Origin: Plecoglossus altivelis
Taxonomy: Eukaryota > Chordata > Actinopteri > Osmeriformes > Plecoglossidae
Reading direction: 5' to 3'
NCBI GenBank assembly: GCA_036571765.1
Contig: BROE01000020.1
Location: 15,116,931-15,180,930, forward strand
DNA: 64,000 nucleotides
In this document: positions 1-13,300 of the stretch, piece by piece
How the letters are laid out: each line of letters starts with the position of its first letter
How positions within the stretch are numbered: position 1 is the stretch's first letter
Position numbers and translations under genes: made by a program
The notes under the pieces: model-generated
Told to the model about the DNA's origin: nothing
The model's database searches: none
The model's input: the letters and a program-made list of their open reading frames with translations, nothing else

Positions 1-490
1 TCCACAGGCTAATGGGATGAGAAATCATTCATTAGTCTGTTCTGTGTCCTGGAGCCTTCATGTCAATAGTGATGTGACACGTACACATACAGTATATACA
101 TCCACAACACTGCTGCTGTGGAAACATCCAACAGGATTTGGCGCATATTTTCTGGGATAGCTATGCCTGGCTGCAGGCTTCACAGAAGCTTGCTGGCCCA
201 GTCTTCTGATGGCTTACATAATGGCTGTACCTGGGGATAGGTCCACTCCCAAAGAGACTGCCTCCTCCCTTTGAAGGGAGCTGATGTTTACTCATGCCTC
301 CATATCTGTCCCCCCGCTGGGAACATTACTGTGGGGGATTTTACGTAACATTAATAGAACCCCCCCACACACATACACACACGTGCACACATTCACCTAC
401 TGACCCCTCACAGTGAGACAGTCCTACTAATTGGCTGGGGTGCTTATGCAGGTGGTGTATTCGTGGTTGTGATTGGCTGTGTGCTTTCAG
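1..490. other. MAGI1 intron, right part
   Basis: Unique sequence with a short CA-rich run (366-390). I see no coding exon before the PDZ3 acceptor at 490. Confidence 0.7.
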
Positions 491-582
491 TGCCAGACTT
501 CCAGGAGCAGGACATCTTCCTGTGGAGGAAAGATACAGGATTCGGCTTCAGGATCCTAGGAGGCAACGAGCCTGGAGAACCG
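491..582 (+). CDS. magi1: MAGI1 exon: first half of PDZ3
   Basis: The acceptor is tgctttcag and the donor cg|gtgagtc. The first two bases finish a codon from the preceding exon outside the window. The exon reads PDFQEQDIFLWRKDTGFGFR and then ILGGNEPGEP, the first strand and GFGF loop of PDZ3. It ends in phase 0. Confidence 0.93.
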
Positions 583-3134
583 GTGAGTCGGCCCATCCCA
601 GCACACCTGCTCGCACACTCACCTGCAGGCACACTCACCTGCAGGCACACACACCTGCAGGCACACTCACCTGAACGCATGGTATATTGTCCCCATGAGT
701 CAAGTCACCTCTAATCCCACAGATATGATTGCTGCCCACATTCCATTAGTTTGAGACTTTATTTCTGTTGAATAGCTGGTTCAGAGCTGGCTGTTGGGAG
801 CTAGACAAATCTGAAGGCCTCAGTGCTTTAGCTGCACCGCACCTTCCAACATCCCCTTCTTGTCACCCCAATCAGACAGGAGATGCCCAGTTCCTCTCTC
901 TCCTTCTCCCTTAAGCTGCCATGTGTTTGTTCTCAAGCACTAGTCAGGAGGAGGAGAAGAATAATGATTCATCGGAGACTTGGATCTGCCAGCTGGTGAG
1001 AGCGGGGAAATGGAGGAAAAGACACTGACAGGAAGGAGCCATGGGCTTGGTTTATAGCTGGACTAGCAGTATTCTCCCAAGGTTTAGCGAGGCTGTAAAT
1101 TCAGGAGAAGGAGCCATCAGAGAGCCGTTGATCAGGGGGGAGGCGGGGGTGGAGACTCCTGTCCAGACACAGCAGTAGAGGAGACCCCACTGCCACACTT
1201 CCAACAGCACCCTGTTCATAATGATGAACCCTCTGCTGTGGACCTCCCTGTTCCAGCCACACCTGCATCGAAGCTCTATGAGAGGGGGGATCACAGGCGT
1301 GCCCCTCCTAACCTTCCGCTTTGCGTTTGGGCAGATCTACATCGGGCACATAGTGAAGTACGGCGCCGCGGACGAGGATGGGCGCCTGCGCTCGGGAGAC
1401 GAGCTCATCTGTGTGGACGGCACGGCGGTGGTGGGCAAGTCTCACCAGCTGGTGGTGCAGCTGATGCAGCAGGCCGCCAAGCAGGGCCACGTCAACCTGA
1501 CCGTGCGCCGCAAGACGGGCTACGCAGGTGAGGCCAGGGTCAGCGCACACCACACATGCTGCCTGCTCTGTTAACGCGCTGCCTTCTGATGTCCGCTAGT
1601 CTGATATGCTCCAGTACAACCATGAGTTCACACCACATTAGAGTTTCTTTGTTCAGGTTTAGTGTGTCTGTGGGTGTCTGTTCAGGTGGTCCATGTACTC
1701 AGCTGTGCTGAGTCAGTTCTGTTATGTACTGTTGAGTAGTACTCAGTACGTAGTTCAATAGTTTTGTAGTCAGAAGTTCAGCACTGCTGTATTCATGTTC
1801 AGTAGCTTCGCGTTGAGGTGCTGCTGTGCTCTGGCTGGTTGAGAGCTGCTGTCTGTCTGGCCTGCCCAGAGCTCAGTCAGTCTTCATCACAACCCATCAG
1901 TTACCCTCAGGGCCCAGCTGATATTTGGAGGGTCACCCTCCTGCTCTTCAGCGGTTTGGCCGCGCTAGAGACGATTGTCAGAGCCGGCTCACGCAGCCTC
2001 AGTCCGTGCTCTGCCCTTCAAGCAGGAGAAATGAGGGCCCATAAACATGACGGAGAGGGTGTCCAACCTTCTGCCTGATGAAAAAGCCCAGATAGAGATC
2101 GGAGGAGCCGTCAGGCAGCGAGGAATATGAGGCGCTTGCCCTCCGACACCACACCGAAAATGAAACGGAAGCATTTGGTCCGTGATGCAACACGCCCGCC
2201 ATTTCTTTAGATGTTGTGGAGGGAAATAGATGAAAGGTGGGTGGGAAGAGGACTGTGTTCCCCCCCGGGCTGGCTTCTCATCTGTGGGATCATTACGGCT
2301 GCAGAAAGGCAGGCCACGGAGCTGGTGTCCACCCTGATTAAGGAGACATTTTATTTGAAAGCGAGGAAATGCATTCTGCGCATGTGGTTGTTAAATGTAC
2401 GGGAGAGGCTGACAGTCTTGTTATTCTCATCCTCTTTCATCCTCTCTTTCCTGCCCTCTTTTCTCTTCCAACATCCAATCATCCCCTGCTCCCTGTATGG
2501 ACCCTATCCCACCTTTTTCATCCTCTCCTCTCCTCCCCCCCCTCCCACAGCATCTAAAGGCGACGGGGAGGTGCCCCCCTCCCCGGCCTCCTCCCACCAC
2601 AGCAGCACGCAAGCCCCCTCCCTGACGGAGGAGAAGCGGACCCCCCAGGGGAGCCAGAACTCCCTCAACACCGTCAGCTCTGGCAGCGGCTCCACCAGTG
2701 GCATCGGCAGCGGAGGAGGGGGTGGGGGCGGCGTGCCCGTGGTCAACACTGCCCTGCAGCCCTACGACGTGGAGATCCGCCGCGGCGAGAACGAGGGCTT
2801 CGGCTTCGTCATCGTGTCCTCCGTGTCCAGGCCCGAGGCGGGCACTACGTTCGGTGAGACCCTGGCTCCCTGCACCACCACACTCAGCAAGGCTTAGGGC
2901 AGGGTCAGGCTCATACAGGACTGGACTGGGTAGCATTCACACAGACAGCTGTTCAGGATTCTGTAGCTGCCACTGACAGACTTCCTGAACTCTCCTTATT
3001 TATACAACCACCCCAGAAAGAAATCTCTTCTGTATTGTACACAGTGAAAATCTACGTCTGAGGCTGCAAGTTATTTCTGCATCTTTAGATCAATACGATT
3101 TGTATCCATCCTCAGTCGGAGTGGTGCTCGCTCT

Positions 3135-3178
<44 letters not shown>

Positions 3179-6100
3179 CTCTCTATTTCTCTCTCTCCCC
3201 TCTCTCTCTCAGGCAGAGAGAGAGAGAGACACTAAAAGCCTTTCTCCAGCAGCTGTAAAATTCATAGCAGCCTTTCATAATTGATCTTCAGTGAAAGTGT
3301 ATTGCATAACAGGCCTGTATAATTCAGCTGCACTTAAATGGCTCTGATGAGCATCTTGTCGCTCTGCTGACGATGTCTCAATGATGGGGAAGTGGATCAG
3401 GGAAGGAACATTAGCAGTGTGAGATTGGCCCAGTGCAAGTGTAGGTGGCTTTAACCACATAACTGAGATCGAACAGTCCCAGACCTATTTCTAACCTAAA
3501 GTAGAACATTGAGAGACTATCTGAAACTGTCTTCATTTGTCTTGAAGTGTTATCCTTGCACATCCACACACATACAGTTTGAGAGTGATGTCACCATTCC
3601 TTTTCTTCTGTTCTGGTGTATGTTCTGTGCTCTGTGCTCGCTTCCTGCTGGCTGAGCGCTGATGGTGTTGGGGCCCCGTCTCTCAGGCTAGTCCCAGGCT
3701 TCTTGCAGGCTTAGCATCTTTTCACTGTGTTTCTCTGCCTGTGGCTGTGGGGCTCCTTATAATGGCTTTACACTGCTTAACTTGACATCGCAGCCAACAA
3801 GCTAGCACCCCCCCCCCCCTGCCTTTTTTTCCACTGTAAACTGTTGACAAATCCTCACAGGGCTCCCGGCGCTACCCCTCCGCATCTAAAATGGCCACAA
3901 AAGTAGCATTGAATGAATTCAGTTCTAATTACCCAGCGGCCTCCGTAGCCAAGCTCCACCCACTGTCTGCTACTGTAGCTGCTGGTTGCCAGGAAGCCAG
4001 GCCTCCCTCTCTGCCAGCTTGCCAAACCCTTTCTGCTGCGGTTATAGAGCCAACGACTCTATCACCGCACGACTCTTCCTCAGTGAGGGCTGTCTTCCTC
4101 AGCGAGGGCCGGCTTCTTCAGTGAGGGCTGTCTTCCTCAGGGAGGGCCAGCTTTCTCAGGGAGGGCTGTCTTCCTCAGGGAGGGCTGTCTTCCTCAGGGA
4201 GGGCTGTCTTCCTCAGGGAGGGCCAGCTTTCTCAGGGAGGACTGTCTTCCTCAGGGAGGGCTGTCTTCCTCAGGGAGGGCTGTCTTCCTCAGCGAGGGCT
4301 GTCTTCCTCAGCGAGGGCTGTCTTCCTCAGCCCATACACACCTCACAGAGACGGGGGTGACAGCAGAAGGATGTGACTGAAAGGGCTCTGTGCCGGAATG
4401 AAAGAAGGAGGAAGAGGAAAATAGAGAGGAAACGCACAGAGAAAGATTATTGGGAGTGATGAGCTCCCCATTTCTTCCTTAATGACTGAAGACAGGCTGC
4501 GTGCGCTTGCGTGCATGTGTGTGTAGATGGAGAACGAGACCTCAGGGCAGGAGGAGATGTCTGCTCAGACGTGGTCGTTAGTTTTCCAGGCTGGTGCAGG
4601 TGTCTGTCCTATGAGAGCCAACTCTGTCTTTGTGTCCTCACTACTACGAGTTGGTTGCATGAAATTCAGTAAAGCAAATACACTAATGAATCAAGTTTTA
4701 GGAGGAATTGGAGCTGGATTAGAGAAGGATGTTCTAGAGAGAGAGAGAGAGGAGGAGAAGGAGGAGGAGGAGGGGTGAAATGAGAGGGAGAATGTCAGTG
4801 ATAAATTGAAAAATGTAGTTTGATCTTTCTTACTTTAGAAAAGTGGATTTTAAGTGACTGTCTTGAGAAGCTTATTTCTGCAGAATTTACTATCCTAATT
4901 TCCCTTTCGTTCTCAATCAACGCTTTCACATTTTTGGGGCAGGAAACATTTGATTGGGAAACTTTACTGGCAGCTTGGTTTGATTAACGCTTCATCTTCT
5001 GTCCCTTTCTTTCCTCCTTCTCTTCCCCTCTTTTCGCCCTTTCCTAAAATGACGCCTTTCCTCAACCACTGTAACACACACTGAATTGCACAAAATGCGA
5101 CAAAAAGCTGGAAATGCATGTGTGGCCATGCCCCACAAAATAGGGCGCATCATCGAGGGGAGCCCAGCAGACCGCTGTGGGAAGCTGAAGGTGGGAGACC
5201 GGATCCTGGCTGTCAACAGCTGCTCCATCACCAACAAGTCTCACTCGGACATAGTCAACCTGATCAAGGAGGCTGGGAACACCGTCACCCTGAGGATCAT
5301 CCCTGGAGATGGTGAGTGAAGGGGCAAGGCTCCACAGCCTCATCCACAACCACAGCCTCATTCGCAACCTCAATCCACAGCCTCATCCACAACCACAGCC
5401 TCATCCTCATCCTTATCCATAGCCTCATCTTGAACCACAGGACTCATCCTCACTCACTATAGTAAAGGTTTGCATGTGTTTGCTAAGAGGTTGTGTAGAG
5501 AAAGGATGGTTGTGTTGTTCCTACTCCTCTGGCTGGTTTTCCAAGCAGTCTAACCTCTCAAACAAATGAAGCGGAGGTATAGCAGAGGGTGTTTGTGGAT
5601 GTCACGCGCTCCACGCCGTCACGCGCTGCACGCCGTCACGCGCTGCACGCCGTCACGTGTCTGGGGTTATGTAAACGCTGTGGTAGATGCTGTGCTTGGG
5701 GATGGGACTTGAATAGAACACCCCCGCCATGTCAACAGTGCTGCTCTTCAAGATGACAGGAAACTTCTCTGCATCCGTCCCTCTCACATACCTCCCAAGC
5801 ATGCAGGAGTAATTCAGCTGTAAAAGGATGGGAGAGAAGGAGAGAGAGAGACGGGGGAGGGTAGTTAGAGAAAGGGGGGAGAGAAGGAGAGAGAGAGACA
5901 GGGGGGTAGTTAGATAGAAGGGGGGAGAGAAGGAGAGAGAGAAGGGGGAGAAAAGGAGAGAGAGGGGGAGAAGAAGAGAGAGGGGGGAGAAGGAGAAAGA
6001 GGGGGAAAGATGGAGAGAGAGAGGGGGGGAAGGAGAGAGAGAGGGGGGGGAGAAGGAGAGAGAGGGGGGGAAGATGGAGAGGGAGAAATGGGGAGAGGGT

Positions 6101-6668
6101 TTGTTTGTGCATATCAGTTTGGGTACAGTAGTTCCTTGTGTCTGTTTGTGTATTGATGTGTATGTGTGTTGTGCTGCTCCGACAAATCACCCTATCATGG
6201 TGCACAAATGATGTTTAATGAAGTGGCGGTGGGAGTGAGGGAGATGAGGGGGGGGGGGGGTAGGAGGGGCAGTGATGGAGCCAGTGGCAGCAATCCTCTT
6301 TTGTCAACCTGCATGTTAGGGAAATTGGAGCTATTTGTCCATAGTTGCCTTTTGTGGGCTTGTTTTTCATGGATGAAAGCCTTTCAGTGATGCTGTTGAT
6401 GAGAACACAGAGCCTAAATTGTTTTGCCAAGAAGACAGGAACGAAGTGTGTTTTAAAAGCACAGAGTGTTAAAGGACGAATGGGAGGGTTAGTGTCTGTT
6501 TTTGGTTTGTGTGGGTGTCTTCTCCACACGCAAGTGTGTGTGCGTGCGTGAGCACATCTGTTTAAAGCATCCTTTCAGTGTGTGAGGGGGTGTTTTCACA
6601 TCTCTGTCTGCGCGCGTGTGTCTGCGCGCATGTGTGTGTATGTGCGTGCGCGTGTGTGTGTGTGTGGG

Positions 6669-6706
<38 letters not shown>

Positions 6707-8884
6707 CATGCATGCGTGGAGATCCAAGGCCAGGTAGCCTCCTATTGTTGAGTGCAGCTTCTAAGAGGAAGGCTGGCTCCTCCACCACTGGAAATGTTAG
6801 CAGCTCTATTTCCTGATCCAGCACGTCACACCTAATGCTTCACTTCTTCATGTCTCACCAGGAGCAAACCACACCTCATTTGGTGCCTCCTTTGTCAATG
6901 TTGTTGGTGTATAACGGCGCAGGGTGAAATCCTGTTCCTCTCTCACACAGTCCGCCCCTGCGTGCTTGCCTCTTCATTCTTCATGTAGATGGCCCCCCCT
7001 GTGTTGCCTCCGCCCCTCCACATCATGCCCTGGTGCATGGCCGGGGCGAGACAGCGATTAGGCTGACAGCTCAGTGCTTTTCTGTGTGCCCTGAATGTTT
7101 CAAGAGGGACAGAAAAAAAAACAACAGGCAGTGGAGGGCGGACTGGAAGGAGGGAGAGAGAACAGCGTGGAGAGAGGGCTGAGGAGAGGGGGATGAGACT
7201 GGGGAGAGGGGGATGAGACTGAGGAGAGGGGGATGAGACTGAGGAGAGGGGGATGAGGCTGGGGGAGGGGGATGAGACTGGGGAGAGGGGGATGAGACTG
7301 GGGAGAGGGGGATGGCAAAGGCATGGACACAGGGCTGTGGTTGGAGGGGGGTGGGAGTGAAAGAAGCGGTAGATGGAGGTATAGAAGCACATGGGAGGGA
7401 GGGAGGGAGGGACAAGGGGGAGGGCTGGTGCACACAGCCTGCTCTGCAGCTGACACCAACACAGGAAATGAACCAGGGGCTATTTTAAGGCTCTGGGATG
7501 CAGCGGCCAGGCACAACCCTAAGTCTGCACCAGCACATCCCAGCGGACCCCCATCAAACTCCCCCAGCCCACAATGGCCAGCCCTGATTGGCCAGCCTGT
7601 TGTCTCGGAGCCGTGGACTGAATGGAGAGTTAAGCCAATGGGATCCAGGGGGACTGGCGGGGGAGTGATGGATAGATGAAGGTGGGATTGACCGTGTGTC
7701 TGTGAGTAGAATCCTGAGCAGGAGCTGGGATTAGAGGAGAGGGGGCAGGGCAGGGGTGGAGATGAAAGATAGCAGTGGTTGTTATGGAGCAGTCGTGGGT
7801 GTTGGCTTAGAGGAGTCTGGGAGGAAACGCTGGGGTAACTGCACTGTTTCACGCCTGCTGCTGAGCTTAATAGCTGCTGATTAAGGGACGAGGGGCTTAG
7901 CTGAGCTAGAGTCAGAGTGTTGTGATTACATGGAGAACCTCCAGTTAGCATTGGACCCCGCCCTCCCTGGGTCTGTGCTCACATCAGGACTGTGGTGTGG
8001 CTGGTCTGGTGCTGATGGCTCCCTGGTTCGGCCCTGTTCTTGTCCTGGTGCTGATGGCCCCTGTGCCCCTGCTGCCCTCCTGGAGCCTGGCTGACCTCTC
8101 CTCTCTCTCTCTCTCTTGCTCCTGGCAGAGTCCTCCAACGCATCCCTGCTCACCAACGCAGAGAAGATCGCCACCATCACCACCACTCACACGCCCCAGC
8201 AACAGGCAGCGCCCGAGGCTAGGTGAGAGGCATGCTGGGACATGGAGTCGTGCTTGGATGTTGTAGTCCCACCGGACGATCCTAGGGGATGTGATCAGTA
8301 TCTAACGCCAAGCTCCATCTGTCTGTGTCCTCCCAGAATCAACACCAAACCAAAGCAGGAGTCGTTTGAGTTCAAGGCCCCGCAGGCCCCTCCTCCCCCG
8401 GCTCCCACACAGCCTCCAGCCCAGGTACAAGCCACTTCCTGCCCTCCACCCACCCTCTCATCCACCTCAAGTCACTTCATCCTTTCAGTATTCGCCAGGG
8501 CAGTGACGATGTCACTTAAGAACCTCTGTATATGTGCCAGTTCTCTTTGCAAGACATGACGTTTACTTAGGAGATAATGGACTGGACTGTACCTGGAGAT
8601 GTCAGTTGGAGGGCAGGATGAGGGAAGGATGACGGTATTGATCCAGAACTGATAGAGGGTGCTGGGACAGTGTCCTTGTGGTGCCTGCGTCTCATTCTGT
8701 CTGCCTGCCTTAGACATCCCCAGAGTTCACAACATCAATTATTCAACACACACACATGCACAAAGAAGTTCAAAATAGGTGTGACTTACCTAAAGGTGGT
8801 GTTTGTCCCTCACTGAAATTCAAGCCCTCTCACAGACACATTTAGCCACAACTGAACCACCAATGTGACCTTGGGGTGTGTGTG

Positions 8885-8924
<40 letters not shown>

Positions 8925-10274
8925 TGCGCTTGTGCGTGTGTGTGCGCCCGCCTGTGTGTGTGTGCGTGCATGTGCGTGCGTGCCTGTGTGTGTGTGTGCG
9001 CGCCTGTGTATGTGTGCGCGCCTGTGTATGTGTGTGTGTCTGCCTCAGGACACTGAGCTGTACTCCGTGGACCTGGAGCGAGACAACAAAGGCTTTGGCT
9101 TCAGCCTGCGAGGGGGACGAGAGTACAACATGGACCTGTATGTCCTGAGACTGGCTGAGGACGGAGCCGCCGTCCGCAACGGAAACATGAGGGTAGGTCT
9201 TCACACACCCTCACCCTCCCTCCACCCAAACCCCCACCACCCTCCTCCCCTCCGTCCACCCACCCACTCTCTCTTCCCCTCCCTCCCTCCACCCCCACCC
9301 TCCTCCCCCCCAATCACCCACACCCTCTTCCCCTCCCTCCACCCACACTCTCTTCCCCTCCCTCCACCCCTATCCTCCTCCCCTCCATCCACCCAGATGA
9401 GGCTGGTGTCTCCCCAGACAGCAGGTGTGGAGTTTGCCACCGACCAGTTGCTCCAACACTTCGACAACTCATCTGTTTAAGAGATGATCTCTAACCGTCC
9501 GTTCCACATTCTCAGCATGTGGGCATCCCTCTAGAGTAGAGGCAGTGTGCTTGACGCCAGCTCGTCTCAGACAGGGCTAGCCTCTGCTTTACCACACACA
9601 GTCCCTCTCTCCCAAGAGCAGCGGCAGGATGGAGGCTAATTGTTCTGTGAGTGTGTGGGCTGCTGCTGTATGTTCATGTTTCCTTTATGCTGCTGAAGAT
9701 GTCACATCAACATGCAGTTTAACCTTTATGGTGATTAATTGCATGAAATCAATCTGTGCACCGACACCACCCGGGGCCTCGAAGAAATGCAAGGGCTAAT
9801 TGATTATTCTTTTGACATGCTTGTGAGGTATGTAAATAAGATGTTTCGGAAATGACTGCTTGTATCTGACAAGAAAGCTGCGATGTATGTGTGGTGTATG
9901 TGTGTGTGGTGTGTGTGTGTCTGCTGCGCCAGGCCATGTTAGATATTACATTAGATATTAATAGACCCAGGTTGTGTGAGGCGCAGAGTGTCAGTAGGAG
10001 ACCCAGTTCTGTGGAGTGAAATTCCCCTGATGGAGAGAGAGAGATAGAGAGAGGTAGAGAGAGAGAGGGAGAGAGAGAGAGCTCTGACGATTACTTGAGG
10101 CATAGAGAATAAAGCAGCCTCGTCTCCTCCATGTCCCCCTCCCTCCCCTCCCTCTCCCCTTCCCTCCCTCTCTCCCTTCCTTCCCTCCTCTCTCTCTCTC
10201 TCTCTCTCTCCCTCTGTCCCCCTCTCTCGCCCTCCCTCCCTCCTCTCTCCCCCTTCCTCTCTCCCTTCCTCCCT

Positions 10275-10313
<39 letters not shown>

Positions 10314-13300
10314 ACAGGCTGCCGACAAACTGTTCTTTGACACCATTTTCCTTCTCATGAAATGTGGGTTTGAAAGAAATATTACCCTTGTTACTGGAGC
10401 CGTCCTTTTTAAAGATTTGTCCTTCCCCTTGCCTCCCTTGACTGTTCCGTCTCCCCCTCATCACTACGGCCCCTCTGTCAACCTGTCTGTCTTCCTGCTT
10501 ACTCAAATGCCTGTCTCACCCTCCCTGTATTTCTGTCTCCCTCCTCCCCTCTCGCTCCCTGTCCGTTCCCTCCCCTCTCTCCCTGTCTGTCCTCCCCTCT
10601 CGCTCCCTGTCTGTCCCCTCCCCTCTCTCCCTGTCTGTCCCCTCCCCTCTCTCCCTGTCTGTCCCCTCCCGTCTCTCCCTGTCTGTCCTCCCCTCTCTCT
10701 CCCTGTCTCTGTCCCCCTCCTCTATCTCCCTGTCTCTGTCCCCCTATCCTTTCTCCGTCTCTGCCTCTCCAGGTTGGAGATGAAATCCTGGAGATCAATG
10801 GTGAAAGCACCAAAGGCATGAGACACGCCCGTGCCATCGAACTGATCAAGAACGGGGGGCGACGCGCCCACCTGGTGCTCAAGAGGGGAGACGGTTCAGT
10901 GCCGGAATATGGTGGGTCAATCTACGAAAACATTCCCTTCTCCCCCGTCTTCACCCCCTGAGGGCCCTGGGGGGGGAAGGGGCTTGGGGGTGGGGGGGGG
11001 GAGTAGTGGGTCTGGTGTACAAGGACCCTCCCCCCCTGCCCCCCCCTCCTGGTGGGTCACCTCTGGCTGCCACTGTCACCTGGGGGTGTGGGTGCTCCCG
11101 CGGGTCCTGTCCTCTCTGCTGTCACCTGCTCTCAGCCGATGTCACCCTACTGTCACCTTTCACCTTCTGGCTGGGGCATATTTAGCTTGGGGGCAGGGTT
11201 GCAAGGCATTCTGGGACTTTGGAGCGAGAAGGGGGTTTTGTACAATGCCACACAAAAAAAGGAAACATTGACGCAGGAAGGACAACAATACATAAAAGAT
11301 TAATGTTTGGTACTGTGGATCTATGTATTATTGAGTCCTAACTGAAGTCTATTTTTAGGGTTTAGGGGAGGGGAGGATGCGTGATCTATTGCGTCCTGTG
11401 ATAAAGTGGGACACACTTGGCTTTGGTTGCATCTCCAAGCTTTGGGAAGGGCGGAATACGCATATTTATGATATTTATTGAAGGTGAATGTAAGCTACTG
11501 AGTTGGATGGTCTTAGGTCAAGACTTCATTCAAATGAAAGCTTTCCAAGGCTTTTCTACCATCTAACTCCACCGTGTAGGACACAAATCAAAGGAGTTCT
11601 TAGCACCTACTGTTAATGTCATTAGAAAACTGTGATAGGGAGTTTACCCAACCCTAGTCAGAACTCTATTCTGCCACTGATACATACGTTATGTACAGTA
11701 AGTAAAAGAAGCATTTTTACAAGTATTTTTGTTTTTGTACAGAGCCATGAACCAATCCACATATTAAATGAAAAAAGTATATTTGCTGCATGAGCTTGTC
11801 GGTGTAAATCAATTTTTGTTTTCATCTTCCATAATATTTATGGAATGTTTCATTTTTTGTATTGTATTGATCTGTTGATTGATAGTCACAAGTCATCTTA
11901 ATGTTTATTTGTCTGAGGGATGTGCCCATATGAGAATGTGCTCTGTTTTCCTGCACCCATATGACATCTCTGTGAGGTTGTATATTTTTTTACCATTTTT
12001 GTACTTTTTAGTTTACACCCTTTGACATGTTCGCTAGTGTTTCTTTTTTCTGTTGGCAATGTAAACTGCTTCATATGGTGTTTGGTGTGAGCGCGCGTGC
12101 GTGTCTGTGGGTGTGTGTGGGCGTGTGTGTGTGGGCGTCTGCGTGCGCGCCTCATTCTGTTTCTCTCTCGGGTGTAGGGTTATCTGCTGTTGTGAGTGTG
12201 GATGTGTGTGTGTACTGTACGTGTGTGTACTGTACGTGTGCGTGGACTGTTGTGAACTGGACTCCAGGACTTCCTCTGTAACCGTTGGCTTCAGTTTCAC
12301 TTGAGGGTTTGGGCTATTTCCTGGACTGTTTCTTTCTCTGAATGATGAAATGATCAAATAAACACTTTTTTTCCAGTGAGAGCAAATCAGTCATTTCTTT
12401 CCTTCTGCTGGTGTGAGGATCTAAACTCTGTGCTTCTCTCTTGTTTCTACATGTGTCTCTCTCTTGTTTGCACTGGGCTCTTCCTTCCTTCAGGGATGGT
12501 TGCTCCTCATCTGGCTGCATGTGTGAAAAATGACAAGATGGGAGAACCTTCTCTTTACCAATCGGGCCAAAATCAGACCACGGTAACTGTCCTGGCCTCT
12601 AGTCTCTCTCTCTCTGTCTCTCTCTCTCTCTGTGTCACTCTCTCTGCCTGTGTCTATCTCCCTCTCTCTCTGTCTCCCTCTGTCTCTCTCTGTCTGTCTC
12701 TCCCTCTCTCTCTCTCTCTCTCTTCCTCCATATGCTGTGGCCTCAACTCACCGCGCCGTGTTCTACTCCATGCATACAAATTCATTCACCCAGAATGCAT
12801 TGCCAGTACCGCCGCCGCTATCGCTGCTTCCGTATCATGCTGACCAATCGGAATGGATTCATGCATCCCACCATGGCAGCTCTCATGGTACATCAGGGCA
12901 ACATCTGAGAGCTCCTTGGTCAAGCTTTTCTTGTGGAAACCCTTTTTTCATGGCTGTTCAGTTCAGTCCATTTGAAGTGGCATCAAGGGGGTCTTTTGCG
13001 CCTTTTATAAAGTTGGTTATATACAAATATATCTTTTTTAACCAATAGTTCTGAAGGGTTCTATTTAGAGCTTTCATTTGTTTCCTGTGAACTGATCAGG
13101 TGAGACCAGAATGTTCACATAAAACCTTGACGCTCCCTGAAGTCCACCGCTCTTGACATGATCCCAACACGCTCATACATTATAAAGCTCATTACTCTTT
13201 TTTTAAGTTTATTTATTTATATATATATATATTTTTTTGTATTTGCATTAAACTTTTACCGAGCATGAATAAGTCATGGCAGGACTGAATCAGCCTCACC

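Larger units (their letters stand above)
2854..5107. other. MAGI1 intron inside PDZ4
   Basis: Contains a CT microsatellite (3128-3210) and a 19-bp minisatellite (4074-4330). The last AG-free zone, 4974-5105, is the setting of the unusual PDZ4 acceptor. Confidence 0.75.
5312..8128. other. MAGI1 intron after PDZ4
   Basis: Rich in tandem repeats: CACAGCCTCATCC-type (5327-5440), a CpG-rich 17-bp unit (5600-5656), a polypurine tract (5825-6096), a GT microsatellite (6600-6712) and a 20-bp G-rich minisatellite (7170-7316). No exon seen. Confidence 0.7.
9193..10772. other. MAGI1 intron inside PDZ5
   Basis: Holds a CCCTCCACCC repeat (9203-9396), unique AT-rich sequence (9480-9950), GA then CT microsatellites (10031-10080, 10136-10313) and a CT-rich 20-bp minisatellite (10537-10755). 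No exon seen. Confidence 0.75.
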
